A stretch of DNA of 22,378 nt from Clostridiales bacterium (GTDB taxonomy: Bacteria; Bacillota; Clostridia; Christensenellales; Aristaeellaceae), in NCBI GenBank assembly GCA_012522875.1, contig JAAYJP010000095.1, positions 1 to 22,378 of the forward strand, in the 5' to 3' direction. Below, piece by piece: positions 1-7,440 of this stretch; positions within the stretch are counted from its first letter, which is position 1; each line of letters begins with the position of its first letter. Position numbers and translations under genes: made by a program. A model generated the notes under the pieces. It made no database searches, was not told where the DNA came from, and saw nothing but the letters and a program-made list of their open reading frames with translations.

Positions 1-972
1 AGCCTCCAGCATGCCATATCGGGCGGTATCGGCGTATTTATCGCCTACATTGGCTTGTTGAATGTGGGCATCATCGACTTTGGCGCCGGCGTTCCGTCCA
101 TCCCGCACCTGAACACGCCCACCCTTTGGGTGTTCCTGATTGGCCTGGCGCTGATTGTGGTCCTGTCCGTTATGAAGATCAAGGGCGCCATTCTTATTTC
201 CATTGCCATCACCGCTTTGATTGGCATCCCGATGGGCGTCACCAAAATGGGCGAAACCATCAGCTTCGCCGAATCAGCGTCCCAGTTGCCTGTTACCTTT
301 GGCGCTATTTTCACCGCCCAGGGCCTGCCCAGCCTGTTTACAGACCTGGGCCGCCTTCCGCTGGTGCTGATCACCATTTTTGCTTTCAGCCTGTCGGACA
401 CCTTTGACACCATCGGCACCTTCATTGGCACAGGGCGGCGCAGCGGTATTTTCTCCAAGGAAGATGAGAAAAACATGGCGGAAAGCACCGGCTTTTCCTC
501 CAAGATGGACCGGGCCCTCTTCGCTGATGCTATCGCCACTTCCGTTGGCGCCGTGGTTGGCACCAGCAACACCACCACCTATGTGGAGTCCGCTGCCGGC
601 ATCGGTGTGGGTGGCCGCACAGGGCTGACCAGTGTGGTGGTAGCACTGTGCTTTATCCTTTCCGCTTTCCTCTCCGCTTTTATCTCAGCCATTCCGGCTG
701 CGGCCACGGCGCCCGCGCTGGTGATAGTGGGCGTAATGATGCTTGCCAGTTTCAGGGAAATCAACTGGACGGAGTTGGAAGACGCCGTGCCCGCCTTCTT
801 TTCCGGCATCTTTATGGCGCTGTGCTACTCCATCTCCTACGGCATTGCCTTCGGATTTGTTTTCTATTGCATTGTGAAGGCTGTGCGTGGCAAGGCCAGG
901 GAAGTCCATCCCATCCTCTTTGTTTCAACGCTCCTGTTTGTGCTGAACTTCGTGCTGCTGGCGCTGCTGTAA
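1..972 (+). CDS. AzgA-type NCS2 purine (hypoxanthine/guanine) permease, 3' part
   Basis: The reading frame is open from the first base, so the 5' end lies outside the window; 323 C-terminal residues are visible, against about 440-450 for the whole family member. It begins LQHAISGGIG, a conserved stretch of the AzgA/PbuG/GhxP branch. Further on are the family signatures SDTFDTIGT and SNTTTYVESAAG followed by GGRTGLT, which line the purine site, and then several hydrophobic membrane segments up to the C-terminus. The protein would be an inner-membrane, proton-coupled importer of hypoxanthine, guanine or adenine. The exact substrate cannot be told from this fragment. A rho-independent terminator follows 25 bases after the stop, so this is the last gene of its transcript. 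Confidence 0.93.
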   Translation, partial: SLQHAISGGIGVFIAYIGLLNVGIIDFGAGVPSIPHLNTPTLWVFLIGLALIVVLSVMKIKGAILISIAITALIGIPMGVTKMGETISFAESASQLPVTFGAIFTAQGLPSLFTDLGRLPLVLITIFAFSLSDTFDTIGTFIGTGRRSGIFSKEDEKNMAESTGFSSKMDRALFADAIATSVGAVVGTSNTTTYVESAAGIGVGGRTGLTSVVVALCFILSAFLSAFISAIPAAATAPALVIVGVMMLASFREINWTELEDAVPAFFSGIFMALCYSISYGIAFGFVFYCIVKAVRGKAREVHPILFVSTLLFVLNFVLLALL

Positions 973-997
973 CAAAAACACATTCATTCAGGCGATT

Positions 998-1020
998 GAC
1001 GGGCAGTGCCCGTCTTTTTT
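998..1020 (+). terminator. Rho-independent terminator of the purine permease gene
   Basis: The arms GACGGGC and GCCCGTC form a 7-bp perfect stem around a 3-base loop, followed directly by six T. It lies 25 bases after the permease stop codon and on the same strand. Confidence 0.85.
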
Positions 1021-1065
1021 GCTCAAAGCCGGGGATTATGAATAGGTTCAAAGGGAGGGCCACCC

Positions 1066-1339
1066 ATGAAGGGAAAGGCCCCTGCCTTTGAAGCTAAAAT
1101 GTTGGTTGTACCTGGCGTTGACGGCGCTAATAACGCGTTCCCCTATAAAGTGAAAAATGAGGTTTACAATGGCCGGGTAAAGGGACTGGCAGCCTATGAT
1201 GGGAAACCCTGTCCGGGCTCGCTGGGGCGCCTTGGCACACCGGGGATATCATCGGCATCCGCAGGGATTTCGCGCAAAAACCGGCAAGTTCCCCGGTGAC
1301 TATATCGCCTTCACCCTCCTGAATGATGACGGCCGGTAA
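1066..1339 (+). pseudogene. DUF1905-like small protein gene, disrupted by two frameshifts
   Basis: An ATG with a good ribosome site (GGGAGG, about 9 bases upstream) opens a frame that reads like the start of a DUF1905 protein: FEAKMLVVPGVDGAN, then KVKNEVYNGRVKG and DGKPCPGSLGRLGTP. The frame then goes wrong. The expected continuation DIIGIRRDFAQK is in a second frame from about 1245, and the expected end TGKFPGDYIAFTLLNDDGR is in a third frame from 1280, stopping at TAA 1337-1339. Joining the three pieces needs one missing base in the G4 run at 1242-1245 and one in the A5 run at 1276-1280, giving about 91 residues, the usual size for the family. DUF1905 proteins are small beta-barrel-like proteins of unknown function. 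Family assignment is from remembered motif pattern. The losses could be true mutations or sequencing errors in homopolymers. Confidence 0.6.
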
Positions 1340-1354
1340 AAGACCGGACAGCAT

Positions 1355-1390
1355 AAAAAACGAGGGGATCCCCAGCGGAGTCCCCTCGTT
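1355..1390 (-). terminator. Rho-independent terminator of enolase
   Basis: Arms AACGAGGGGA (1359-1368) and TCCCCTCGTT (1381-1390) form a 10-bp perfect stem with a 12-base loop. Read on the minus strand, the hairpin is followed by a run of six T (1355-1360 complement, shared with the stem base). It starts 14 bases beyond the enolase stop. The plus-strand side lacks a good T-run. Confidence 0.85.
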
Positions 1391-1403
1391 CATGTTTTGC
1401 AGA

Positions 1404-2678
1404 TTACTGCTTGAAGGCGTCTTTCCCGGGGTATTTGGCCTTTTTGCCCAGTTCCTGCTCGATACGCATCAGTTGGTTGTACTTGGCCACGCGCTCACTT
1501 CTGGCGGGAGCGCCGGTTTTGATCTGCCCCGCATTGACGGCCACGGCCAGGTCGGCAATGGTGGTGTCCTCGGTTTCGCCGGAGCGGTGGGAGATGACGG
1601 TGTTGTAGCCGTTTTCATGCGCCAAACGGATGGTTTCCAGGGTTTCCGTGAGGGAACCAATCTGGTTGAGTTTAATGAGGATGGCGTTGCCGGCCTTCTT
1701 TTCAATGCCGGTCTTCAGGCGCTCCACATTGGTAACAAACAGGTCGTCACCCACCAGCTGCACCTTATCGCCGATGCGCCTGGTCAGTTTCACCCAGCCG
1801 TCCCAGTCCTCCTCGTCCAGGGCGTCTTCCAGTGATACGATGGGGTAATCTTCCACCAGCTCAGCCCAGAACTCAATCAGCTCGTCAACGGTGTAGTTGA
1901 GGCCGGTCTTGGGCATGTGGTAGCCTTTGTCGGCTTTCCACTCACTGGCGGCAGCGTCAATGGCCAGGGCGATGTCTTTGCCAGGCTCGTAGCCAGCCTG
2001 ACGGATGGCTTCCATGATCAGGTCCAGGGTTTCCCGCTCACTTTTCAGATTGGGGGCAAAGCCGCCCTCATCACCTACGGCTGTGGCCAACTTTTTGGAA
2101 CTGAGGAGCTTTTTCAGGGACTGATAAACCTCAACGCCCCAGCGCAGGCCTTCTTCAAAAGTCCTGGCGCCAACGGGCATCACCATAAACTCCTGCACAT
2201 CCAGGTTGTTGGCGGCATGGGCGCCGCCGTTGAGAATGTTCATCATGGGCACGGGCAGCACATTGGCGGTTTCCCCGCCCAGGCAGGCATACAGCGAATG
2301 GCCATGGCAGGCAGCTTCAGCCTTTGCGTAGGCCAGGCTGACGGCTAAAATGGCGTTGGCACCCAGCCGGGATTTATTGGCCGTGCCATCAAGTTTGATC
2401 AGCGCCCGGTCCAGTGCCTCCTGGCTGGCCCATTCCTGGCCTGTAAGGGTTTTGGCAATTTCCCCGTTCACATGAGCCACGGCTTTGGAAACGCCCTTGC
2501 CGGCAAAGCGGGTTTTGTCGCCGTCCCTCAGCTCGTGGGCTTCGAACTGCCCGGTAGATGCGCCGCTGGGCACGGCAGCCCGCCCGGTGTGCCCGCAGTC
2601 AAGCGCCACTTCGGCTTCGACGGTGGGGAAGCCGCGGCTGTCGATCACCTGGCGGCCAACAATGGATGTAATCTTCAT
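1404..2678 (-). CDS. eno: Enolase (2-phosphoglycerate hydratase-lyase)
   Basis: Enolase interconverts 2-phosphoglycerate and phosphoenolpyruvate in glycolysis. It is cytosolic and Mg-dependent. The 424 residues match the usual length. The N-terminal substrate loop PSGASTGQFEA is at 37-47. The catalytic residues are all present: E204 in GDEGGFAPN, metal ligands D241, E284 (SLEDALDEEDWDG) and D311 (VGDDLF), general base K336 in ILIKLNQIGS, then H364 in SHRSGETEDT and K387. The start is set by AAGGAGGA about 5-12 bases upstream. It stands alone: no other glycolytic gene is next to it, and it has its own promoter and terminator. The only small departure is SLEDA where many enolases have SLEDG. 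It could be regulated only constitutively; no operator was seen. Confidence 0.98.
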   Translation of the reverse strand: MKITSIVGRQVIDSRGFPTVEAEVALDCGHTGRAAVPSGASTGQFEAHELRDGDKTRFAGKGVSKAVAHVNGEIAKTLTGQEWASQEALDRALIKLDGTANKSRLGANAILAVSLAYAKAEAACHGHSLYACLGGETANVLPVPMMNILNGGAHAANNLDVQEFMVMPVGARTFEEGLRWGVEVYQSLKKLLSSKKLATAVGDEGGFAPNLKSERETLDLIMEAIRQAGYEPGKDIALAIDAAASEWKADKGYHMPKTGLNYTVDELIEFWAELVEDYPIVSLEDALDEEDWDGWVKLTRRIGDKVQLVGDDLFVTNVERLKTGIEKKAGNAILIKLNQIGSLTETLETIRLAHENGYNTVISHRSGETEDTTIADLAVAVNAGQIKTGAPARSERVAKYNQLMRIEQELGKKAKYPGKDAFKQ

Positions 2679-2719
2679 GGATGTCCTCCTTGCCTCTTGG
2701 GCATACTAACTTCCGCTTG

Positions 2720-2748
2720 AATATACCCCATTTCTTCGTCACTTTCAA
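2720..2748 (-). promoter_or_regulatory. Sigma-A type promoter of eno
   Basis: On the minus strand TTGAAA (2743-2748) and TATATT (2720-2725) are separated by exactly 17 bases. The leader to the start codon is roughly 35 bases. Confidence 0.8.
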
Positions 2749-2836
2749 GCCCGAACGGGACATTTATTGCCCGGCGGGTGTAAAATCGGCATTTTATGGA
2801 TAATCGCGGATGCAGCCGCTGCTTCATAAATTGCGG

Positions 2837-2842
2837 TATAAT
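2837..2842 (+). promoter_or_regulatory. Probable -10 element for the NUDIX gene
   Basis: A consensus TATAAT lies 27 bases before the NUDIX start codon. No recognisable -35 hexamer is found 16-18 bases upstream, so this is a likely but unconfirmed promoter. Confidence 0.45.
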
Positions 2843-2869
2843 GTGTAAAACAGACGGAAAGGTGGTTTT

Positions 2870-3490
2870 ATGGCGAAGAACAACCAGTGGCTCAGGTGGG
2901 CCATGGAGCTTCAGGCGCTGGGCCAGTCAGGGGAGGCGTATACCTCCAATGTGTTTGACCAGGAACGCTACGCCCGCATCCGTCAGATCGCTGCAGAAAT
3001 GATGGCCAGCGCCACCGGGATCCCGGAAGAAAAGGTGAGCGGTCTTTTTTGCAACGAGATCGGATACCAGACGCCCAAACTGGATACACGTACCGCCGTG
3101 GTGAAGGATGGAAAAATCCTTCTGGTGCAGGAAGCAGACGGCCGATGGGCGCTGCCGGGGGGGTGGGCGGATGTGGGGCTGACGGTGAAGGAAAACGCCA
3201 TGAAAGAAACGCTGGAGGAAGCGGGGCTGGTGGTGCGGCCGAAACGGCTGATCGCGCTCATTGACCGGGGCCGCAATAACGCAGGCGCTTCCCCTTACAG
3301 CATCCAGAAGGCCTTTGTGCTTGCCGAAGCCTTGTCAGGTGCTTTTACACCTAATGCCGAAACGCTTGCCAGCGGCTACTTTGCCCTGGACAGCCTGCCT
3401 GAACTGGCTGAGGAAAAGACCACAAAGGAACAGTTGTCCCTGTGCCTGGAGGCGGCCGCCAGCGACCGCTGGGAGACTGTGTTTGACTGA
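2870..3490 (+). CDS. NUDIX hydrolase with Nudix_N_2-type N-terminal domain
   Basis: This 206-residue cytosolic protein should hydrolyse a nucleoside diphosphate linked to another group; the substrate cannot be told. Residues 1-65 look like the helical N-terminal domain that precedes the catalytic domain in the Nudix_N_2 group (start KNNQWLRWAMELQALGQ). The NUDIX fold begins around TRTAVVKDGKILLVQE. The NUDIX box runs from G98 to L120, within LPGGWADVGL and KETLEEAGL; the metal-binding EE pair (E116, E117) is intact. The first Glu of the textbook box is L104 and the Arg is K112; as I recall, the Leu is usual in this subgroup, so it is probably not a defect. The ribosome site GGAAAGG precedes the ATG. 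The gene is followed 200 bases later by the DUF2087 gene on the same strand. Confidence 0.9.
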   Translation: MAKNNQWLRWAMELQALGQSGEAYTSNVFDQERYARIRQIAAEMMASATGIPEEKVSGLFCNEIGYQTPKLDTRTAVVKDGKILLVQEADGRWALPGGWADVGLTVKENAMKETLEEAGLVVRPKRLIALIDRGRNNAGASPYSIQKAFVLAEALSGAFTPNAETLASGYFALDSLPELAEEKTTKEQLSLCLEAAASDRWETVFD

Positions 3491-3690
3491 AGCATCAAAG
3501 CTTTTTGAGCGCTGATGGGCGTTTTCTCTGGCATGGGAAAACACTACGGCCCTGGTGCTGTTAATCAGCGCCGGGGAAATCGGGTTTCTACGGCCGATCC
3601 TTTCCATATTCTGGCCTGTGGCCTTTCCCGGCAAGGCGCGGCTGCCCATCAGGGGATGCGGTAAAAAAATAAAGGGGATAGGAGCGTATT
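3491..3690 (+). other. Intergenic stretch with a hairpin, no gene seen
   Basis: No frame in this 200-base gap reads like a protein. CCTGGTGCTG (3551-3560) and CAGCGCCGGG (3566-3575) can form a 10-bp stem with three G-U pairs and a 5-base loop. It has no T-run after it, so it is not a convincing terminator. It may be an RNA fold between the NUDIX and DUF2087 genes. Confidence 0.35.
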
Positions 3691-3987
3691 ATGATACAAA
3701 GCGATTGGGCAGCGGAGGAAGATAAAGTGCTCCGGGCCTTTTTCGCCCAGGGGCGCCTGAAAACTCTGCCTGTAAAATTCAGGAAGCGCCTCCTGGTGCT
3801 GAGGGTGTTTGCCCGGCTCTTTGAGCCAGGAAAGCGTTTTGAGGAGAAAGAGGTCAATGTACGCATCGGGAGGATGTTTCCTGATTATTGCACCATCAGG
3901 CGGGAATTGGTGGACATTGGTTTCATGGCCCGTGACGGGGGGAGCTATTGGCGCCTGCAGGAGGACGATTGGCTCCCTCTGCTTTGA
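3691..3987 (+). CDS. DUF2087 domain protein (small winged-helix-like)
   Basis: The 98-residue product is basic in the middle and matches the DUF2087 pattern: LPVKFRKRLLVLRVFARLFEPG, then FEEKEVN, then FPDYCTIRRELVDIGFMAR and GGSYWR. DUF2087 modules are often found alone or fused to HTH regulators and are predicted to be a winged-helix-like fold; their function is not established. The ATG follows GGATAGGAG at good spacing. It sits between a NUDIX hydrolase and the zinc operon promoter, which begins 12 bases after its stop, so it is probably not part of the zinc operon. No own promoter was recognised; it may be read from the NUDIX promoter. Confidence 0.8.
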   Translation: MIQSDWAAEEDKVLRAFFAQGRLKTLPVKFRKRLLVLRVFARLFEPGKRFEEKEVNVRIGRMFPDYCTIRRELVDIGFMARDGGSYWRLQEDDWLPLL

Positions 3988-3998
3988 TAAAAGGGGGC

Positions 3999-4027
3999 TT
4001 GCATAGTTCCACGAACTGCGATAAGAT
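3999..4027 (+). promoter_or_regulatory. Promoter of the zur-znu operon
   Basis: TTGCAT (3999-4004) and TAAGAT (4022-4027) are separated by 17 bases. Transcription would start near 4034, directly in front of the palindromic operator, which fits repression by blocking the polymerase. Confidence 0.75.
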
Positions 4028-4036
4028 GCCAAAATT

Positions 4037-4061
4037 AAGAATCATTCTTAGAATGATTCTT
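4037..4061. promoter_or_regulatory. Perfect 12-1-12 palindrome, probable Zur operator
   Basis: The half-site AAGAATCATTCT is followed by one T and by its exact reverse complement AGAATGATTCTT. The core keeps the T-C-x-T-x-x-T-N-A-x-x-A-x-G-A skeleton of Gram-positive Zur/Fur boxes. It lies between the predicted start of transcription and the ribosome site of the Fur-family gene, and the next genes are znuACB. Assignment to Zur rather than Fur or PerR is by context. Confidence 0.85.
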
Positions 4062-4083
4062 TTATTTTAAAGGGGGAACTGTC

Positions 4084-4503
4084 TTGGCATCCTACCAGAC
4101 CACACAGCGCAGGGCCTTACTGGGGTATTTGCAGCGGCATGAAGATGAGGCCTTCACTGCAAGTGAAGTGGCCAAAGGCATGCGGCTTGATCCGCTGGCG
4201 TCTGTGAAGCCCGCTGCCAGCACGGTGTACCGCCTGCTCACCCAGATGGCCCAGGAGGGAAGTATCAAACGCTTCGTGCGTGAGGAGGGGCGCCAATATC
4301 ACTACCAGGCGCTGGCCTGCGGCAAGGGGAAGGGGCATCTGCATCTGAAATGCAATGTCTGCGGCCGCCTTATCCATATGGAGGAGAGCAGATCCCGCCG
4401 GATTCTCACGGAAATCAGCCGGGACATGCATTTCATAGTGGACGAAGAGCAAGCACTGCTGTTTGGCCGCTGTTGCGGATGTGACAGGGAGGAAAATGCG
4501 TAA
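4084..4503 (+). CDS. zur: Fur-family zinc uptake regulator (Zur)
   Basis: The 139-residue protein is a metal-sensing repressor. An N-terminal winged helix (QRRALLGYLQ, then ASTVYRLLTQMAQEGSI) is followed by a dimerisation domain. The structural zinc cysteines are C90-x2-C93 (KCNVCG) and C130-x2-C133 (RCCGCD). The regulatory site candidates are H73, H85, H87, H99 and H116. It starts at TTG, with a G-rich ribosome site (AAAGGGGG) about 8 bases upstream; no ATG upstream fits. Zur is preferred over Fur or PerR because the promoter with a palindromic operator directly precedes it and znuA, znuC and znuB follow on the same strand. It would bind the operator when zinc-loaded and repress its own operon. 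A gap of 330 bases separates it from znuA. Confidence 0.88.
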   Translation: MASYQTTQRRALLGYLQRHEDEAFTASEVAKGMRLDPLASVKPAASTVYRLLTQMAQEGSIKRFVREEGRQYHYQALACGKGKGHLHLKCNVCGRLIHMEESRSRRILTEISRDMHFIVDEEQALLFGRCCGCDREENA

Positions 4504-4833
4504 ACGGCAATCACCACCTGATGGCGCATGCAGCCTGCGTGTGACCTGGGCCGGTGCGGTTGCTTTATGTCGGCCAAGGAACCCCGAAATATCAAAGTTT
4601 TCCGTGACCCCGGGGCCTTGCGGTGTGCCGGGCAATGAATGCCCATCATTCATGCTGTGCCGGATTGCCCCTGCAAGCGTGCTTTTGGTCCTGGCCTTGG
4701 GGACTTTGCCCTTTGCTTTACGCCTGGAAGCCACCCCGGGGATACGGAGGACCACTTTCACCAGTTGAGGCCTCCCGCAGGCCTTTGGCTGCAAGCGATG
4801 ACACCAGGAACAAATACGGGAGGTTAATTCATA
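4504..4833 (+). other. 330-base gap inside the zinc operon, no convincing gene
   Basis: No frame here gives a recognisable protein. Two readings exist. One starts at ATG 4496, overlaps the zur stop, has a good GGGAGG ribosome site and gives 90 residues with one hydrophobic stretch, but it resembles nothing I know. Another, from 4528, is Cys- and His-bearing (CDLGRCGC, PDCPCKRAF, DTEDHFHQ) but is cut by an in-frame TGA at 4636-4638. No second copy of the Zur palindrome and no clear promoter were found, so znuA is probably read from the zur promoter. A weak GGCCT/AGGCC hairpin lies at 4769-4783. Confidence 0.5.
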
Positions 4834-5859
4834 ATGTTTGGTGCGAAAAAAACTGCACGGATAATGTTGCTGACACTGGTGCTGTTGCTGGGGCTCGCAC
4901 AGCCCGGGCAGGCGGCCGAAGACCGTAAACTGCGCATTGTGGCCTCGGTATTCCCCCAGTATGACTGGTTGCGCAATATCCTGGGTGAGAGGCTTGATGA
5001 GGTGGAGCTCACCCTGCTTCAGGATTCCGGCGTTGACCTGCACAATTTCCAGCCCTCAGCCCGGGATATCATGAAGGTGTCCTCTGCTGAACTGTTCGTC
5101 TACATTGGAGGCATTTCCGACAATTGGGTGGAAAACGCGGTTTCACAGGCCGTGAATAAGGACATTGTGGCGGTCAACCTGATTAAGGCTTTGGGGGATG
5201 CCGTCAAGAAAGATGTCTCTATTGAGGGCATGCAGGATACCACCCGAGCCCACAATGATGAAGGCCCTGACAACGAACATGAACATGACCACGAACATGA
5301 AAACACGGCACATATCCATGATCATGATGATGAGCATATCTGGCTGTCCTTGCGCAATGCCCAGGTCCTGTCACAACTGCTGGCCGACCGCCTGAGCCAG
5401 CTGGATCCAGACTATGCCGCAGTCTACCAGACAAACGCTGCTGCTTACATCCGGGAACTTCAAGCGCTGGACAGCGAGTTCCAGTCAGCAGCGGACAAGG
5501 CAGCACAAAAAACGCTGCTGTTTGCCGATCGATTCCCCTTCCGTTACATGATGGATGACTATGGTCTCCTGTATTTTGCCGCCTTTGCGGGCTGTTCGGC
5601 CGAAACCGAAGCCAGTTTTGATACCATCACCTTTCTTTCGGGAAAGGTGGATGAGCTGGAGCTGAAGCATGTGCTTGTGCTGGAGGGCGCTGACAAGGCT
5701 CTGGCCAGCACCGTCATTGACAACACAGAAACAAAAGGCCAGACGATGATCGTGTTTAATTCCATGCAGTCGGTGGACCAGGCTGCCCTGGCACAAGGCG
5801 CCAGCTACCTGGGAATCATGAAGGAAAACCTTCAGGCCCTGATAGCCGCCCTGAACTGA
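4834..5859 (+). CDS. znuA: ZnuA-type zinc-binding protein of an ABC importer
   Basis: The 341-residue exported protein binds zinc outside the membrane and hands it to ZnuB. A signal peptide occupies about residues 1-27 (basic start, LLTLVLLLGLAQ, then GQA-A). There is no lipobox cysteine, which is unusual for a Gram-positive binding protein. The cluster A-I fold begins RIVASVFPQYDWL. First metal ligand H70 is in DLHNFQPS. A His/Asp/Glu-rich loop at 140-168 (EHEHDHEHEN, then HIHDHDDEH) is the zinc-scavenging loop of the ZnuA type and ends in the ligand H168 of HIWLS. The third canonical His position appears to be R233 in DRFPFRYMMDDYGL, followed by CSAETEASFDT, a variant seen in some Firmicutes. 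The ribosome site GGGAGG precedes the ATG. It is followed by znuC after 19 bases. Confidence 0.92.
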   Translation: MFGAKKTARIMLLTLVLLLGLAQPGQAAEDRKLRIVASVFPQYDWLRNILGERLDEVELTLLQDSGVDLHNFQPSARDIMKVSSAELFVYIGGISDNWVENAVSQAVNKDIVAVNLIKALGDAVKKDVSIEGMQDTTRAHNDEGPDNEHEHDHEHENTAHIHDHDDEHIWLSLRNAQVLSQLLADRLSQLDPDYAAVYQTNAAAYIRELQALDSEFQSAADKAAQKTLLFADRFPFRYMMDDYGLLYFAAFAGCSAETEASFDTITFLSGKVDELELKHVLVLEGADKALASTVIDNTETKGQTMIVFNSMQSVDQAALAQGASYLGIMKENLQALIAALN

Positions 5860-5878
5860 GTGCGGAAAGGAATGCCCA

Positions 5879-6589
5879 ATGCCACAACTTATCTGTGACC
5901 GCCTTACCCTGGGCTATGAGGGGAGAATTGTATCGACTGGCGTGAGTTTCGAGGTTGACGCGGGGGATTATGTGTGCATCCTGGGAGAAAACGGTTCCGG
6001 CAAAAGCACGCTGATCAAAGCCATCCTCAATCTGAAAGTCCCTATGGCGGGAAAGGTAATTCTGGGGGAGGGGCTAAGCCGCGCAGGCATCGGCTACCTT
6101 CCCCAGCAGACCGCCGCGCAGCGTGATTTCCCTGCTTCTGTTTGGGAAATTGTGATAAGCGGCAGCCTGAACCGCATAGGCCGCCGCCCCTTTTTCAGCC
6201 ATGCCCAGCGAAAACAGGCTCAGGAAAACATGCGCCGGCTGCAGGTGGATAGCCTGGCCAGACGTTGCTTTGCTGAACTTTCAGGTGGCCAACAGCACCG
6301 TGTGCTTTTGGCCAGGGCACTTGGCGCTACCGACCGGATGCTGGTGCTGGATGAACCGGCCTCGGGCCTTGATCCCCAGATTACCGATGAAATGTACAGC
6401 CTCATCAAGGATTTGAACCGGTCGGGGCTCTCCATCATCATGGTCTCCCATGACACCCAGGCAGCCTTGCGGGATGCTTCTCACATTCTTCACCTGGGCA
6501 ATACATCCCTGTTCTGGGGAACTGCCAGGGACTATGAACGGTCTGACATTGGCCGGGCTTACCTGAGCCGAAAGGGGATGGAGGCATGA
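5879..6589 (+). CDS. znuC: ZnuC-type ATPase of the zinc ABC importer
   Basis: The 236-residue cytosolic ATPase powers the importer. It has Walker A GENGSGKST (36-44), Q-loop at about Q76-Q77 (YLPQQ), ABC signature LSGGQQ (134-139), Walker B MLVLDEP (154-160) and the switch histidine H191 in VSHD. All ATP-site residues are intact. The order A-C-B after zur and the 4-base ATGA overlap with znuB show tight co-expression. GGAAAGG lies before the ATG. The sequence alone does not separate zinc from manganese importers; the His-rich loop of the neighbouring binding protein and the Zur regulator favour zinc. Confidence 0.94.
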   Translation: MPQLICDRLTLGYEGRIVSTGVSFEVDAGDYVCILGENGSGKSTLIKAILNLKVPMAGKVILGEGLSRAGIGYLPQQTAAQRDFPASVWEIVISGSLNRIGRRPFFSHAQRKQAQENMRRLQVDSLARRCFAELSGGQQHRVLLARALGATDRMLVLDEPASGLDPQITDEMYSLIKDLNRSGLSIIMVSHDTQAALRDASHILHLGNTSLFWGTARDYERSDIGRAYLSRKGMEA

Positions 6590-7440
6590 ATGGGATATTT
6601 GGGACCCTCAGCCACTACTTCACCTTTCCCTTTGTGCGTTATGCGCTGATTGTGGGAGTGTTGGTCGCGTTATGCGCCAGCCTTCTGGGGGTTGTGTTGG
6701 TGCTCAAGCGCTATTCCCACATAGGGGATGGCCTGGCCCATGTGGCTTTCGGGGCCATGGGCGTGGCCACGGCGCTAAGGCTAACCAACCAAACCGTGCT
6801 GGTGCTGCCGCTGACCATGGCAAGCGCCGTGGTGCTGCTGTGGAACGGCCAGCATACCAAAATCAAGGGAGACGCGGCGATTGCCATGATGTCTGTTTCC
6901 GCCATGGCGATCGGCTATCTTCTGATCAATCTGTCTCCTGCTTCTTCAAACATCTCAGGAGATGTGTGCACGACGCTGTTTGGCTCCACTTCCATCCTCA
7001 CCCTCACGCCCACCAAAGTATGGCTGAGTGTGGGGCTGTCCCTGCTGGTGGTAGCCGTTTTTGTCCTGTTTTATAACCGCATTTTTGCCATCACCTTCGA
7101 TGAAAGCTTTGCTGCGGCTACAGGGCTGAATACGCGGTTTTACAATATGTTGGTGGCCATGATTGTGGCCACGGTGGTCGTGCTGGCGATGGACCTGGTT
7201 GGGTCGCTTTTGACCAGCGCGCTGATCATCTTTCCTGCGCTCAGCATTATGCGGGTGCTGCGCAGCTTCAAGGCTGTTGTGGTTGCTTCGGTGGTGCTGT
7301 CGGTGTTCTGCGCCGCGCTCGGCATCACCCTGTCTATCCTGTTGGGCACCCCGGTGGGCGCTACCATTGTGGTGGTCTACATTGCCAGTTTCATCCTTTT
7401 CAGCCTGGGCGGCCTGGCCCTGGGAAGGAGAAGGGCATGA
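6586..7440 (+). CDS. znuB: ZnuB-type permease of the zinc ABC importer (ABC-3 family)
   Basis: The 284-residue membrane protein is almost wholly hydrophobic with about eight predicted spans. It shows ABC-3 family features: FVRYALIVGVLVALCASLLGVVLVLKR is the first span region, followed by SHIGDGLAHVAFGAMGV, a conserved stretch, and later DLVGSLLTSALIIFPALSIM. The start overlaps the znuC stop by ATGA. Its own stop overlaps the start of the lipoprotein gene in the same way, so the last three genes are translationally coupled. Confidence 0.93.
   Translation: MNGIFGTLSHYFTFPFVRYALIVGVLVALCASLLGVVLVLKRYSHIGDGLAHVAFGAMGVATALRLTNQTVLVLPLTMASAVVLLWNGQHTKIKGDAAIAMMSVSAMAIGYLLINLSPASSNISGDVCTTLFGSTSILTLTPTKVWLSVGLSLLVVAVFVLFYNRIFAITFDESFAAATGLNTRFYNMLVAMIVATVVVLAMDLVGSLLTSALIIFPALSIMRVLRSFKAVVVASVVLSVFCAALGITLSILLGTPVGATIVVVYIASFILFSLGGLALGRRRA

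Noticed and set aside
3551..3575. Terminator after the NUDIX gene
   Set aside because: The stem has three G-U pairs and no T-run on either side.
4117..5043. Open frame of about 308 codons on the minus strand across zur and znuA
   Set aside because: It is antisense to two well-recognised genes, has no ribosome site and resembles no protein.
5265..5340. Tandem-looking GAACATGA/CATGA repeats
   Set aside because: This is the codon pattern of the His/Asp/Glu-rich loop of the zinc-binding protein, not a repeat array or CRISPR.
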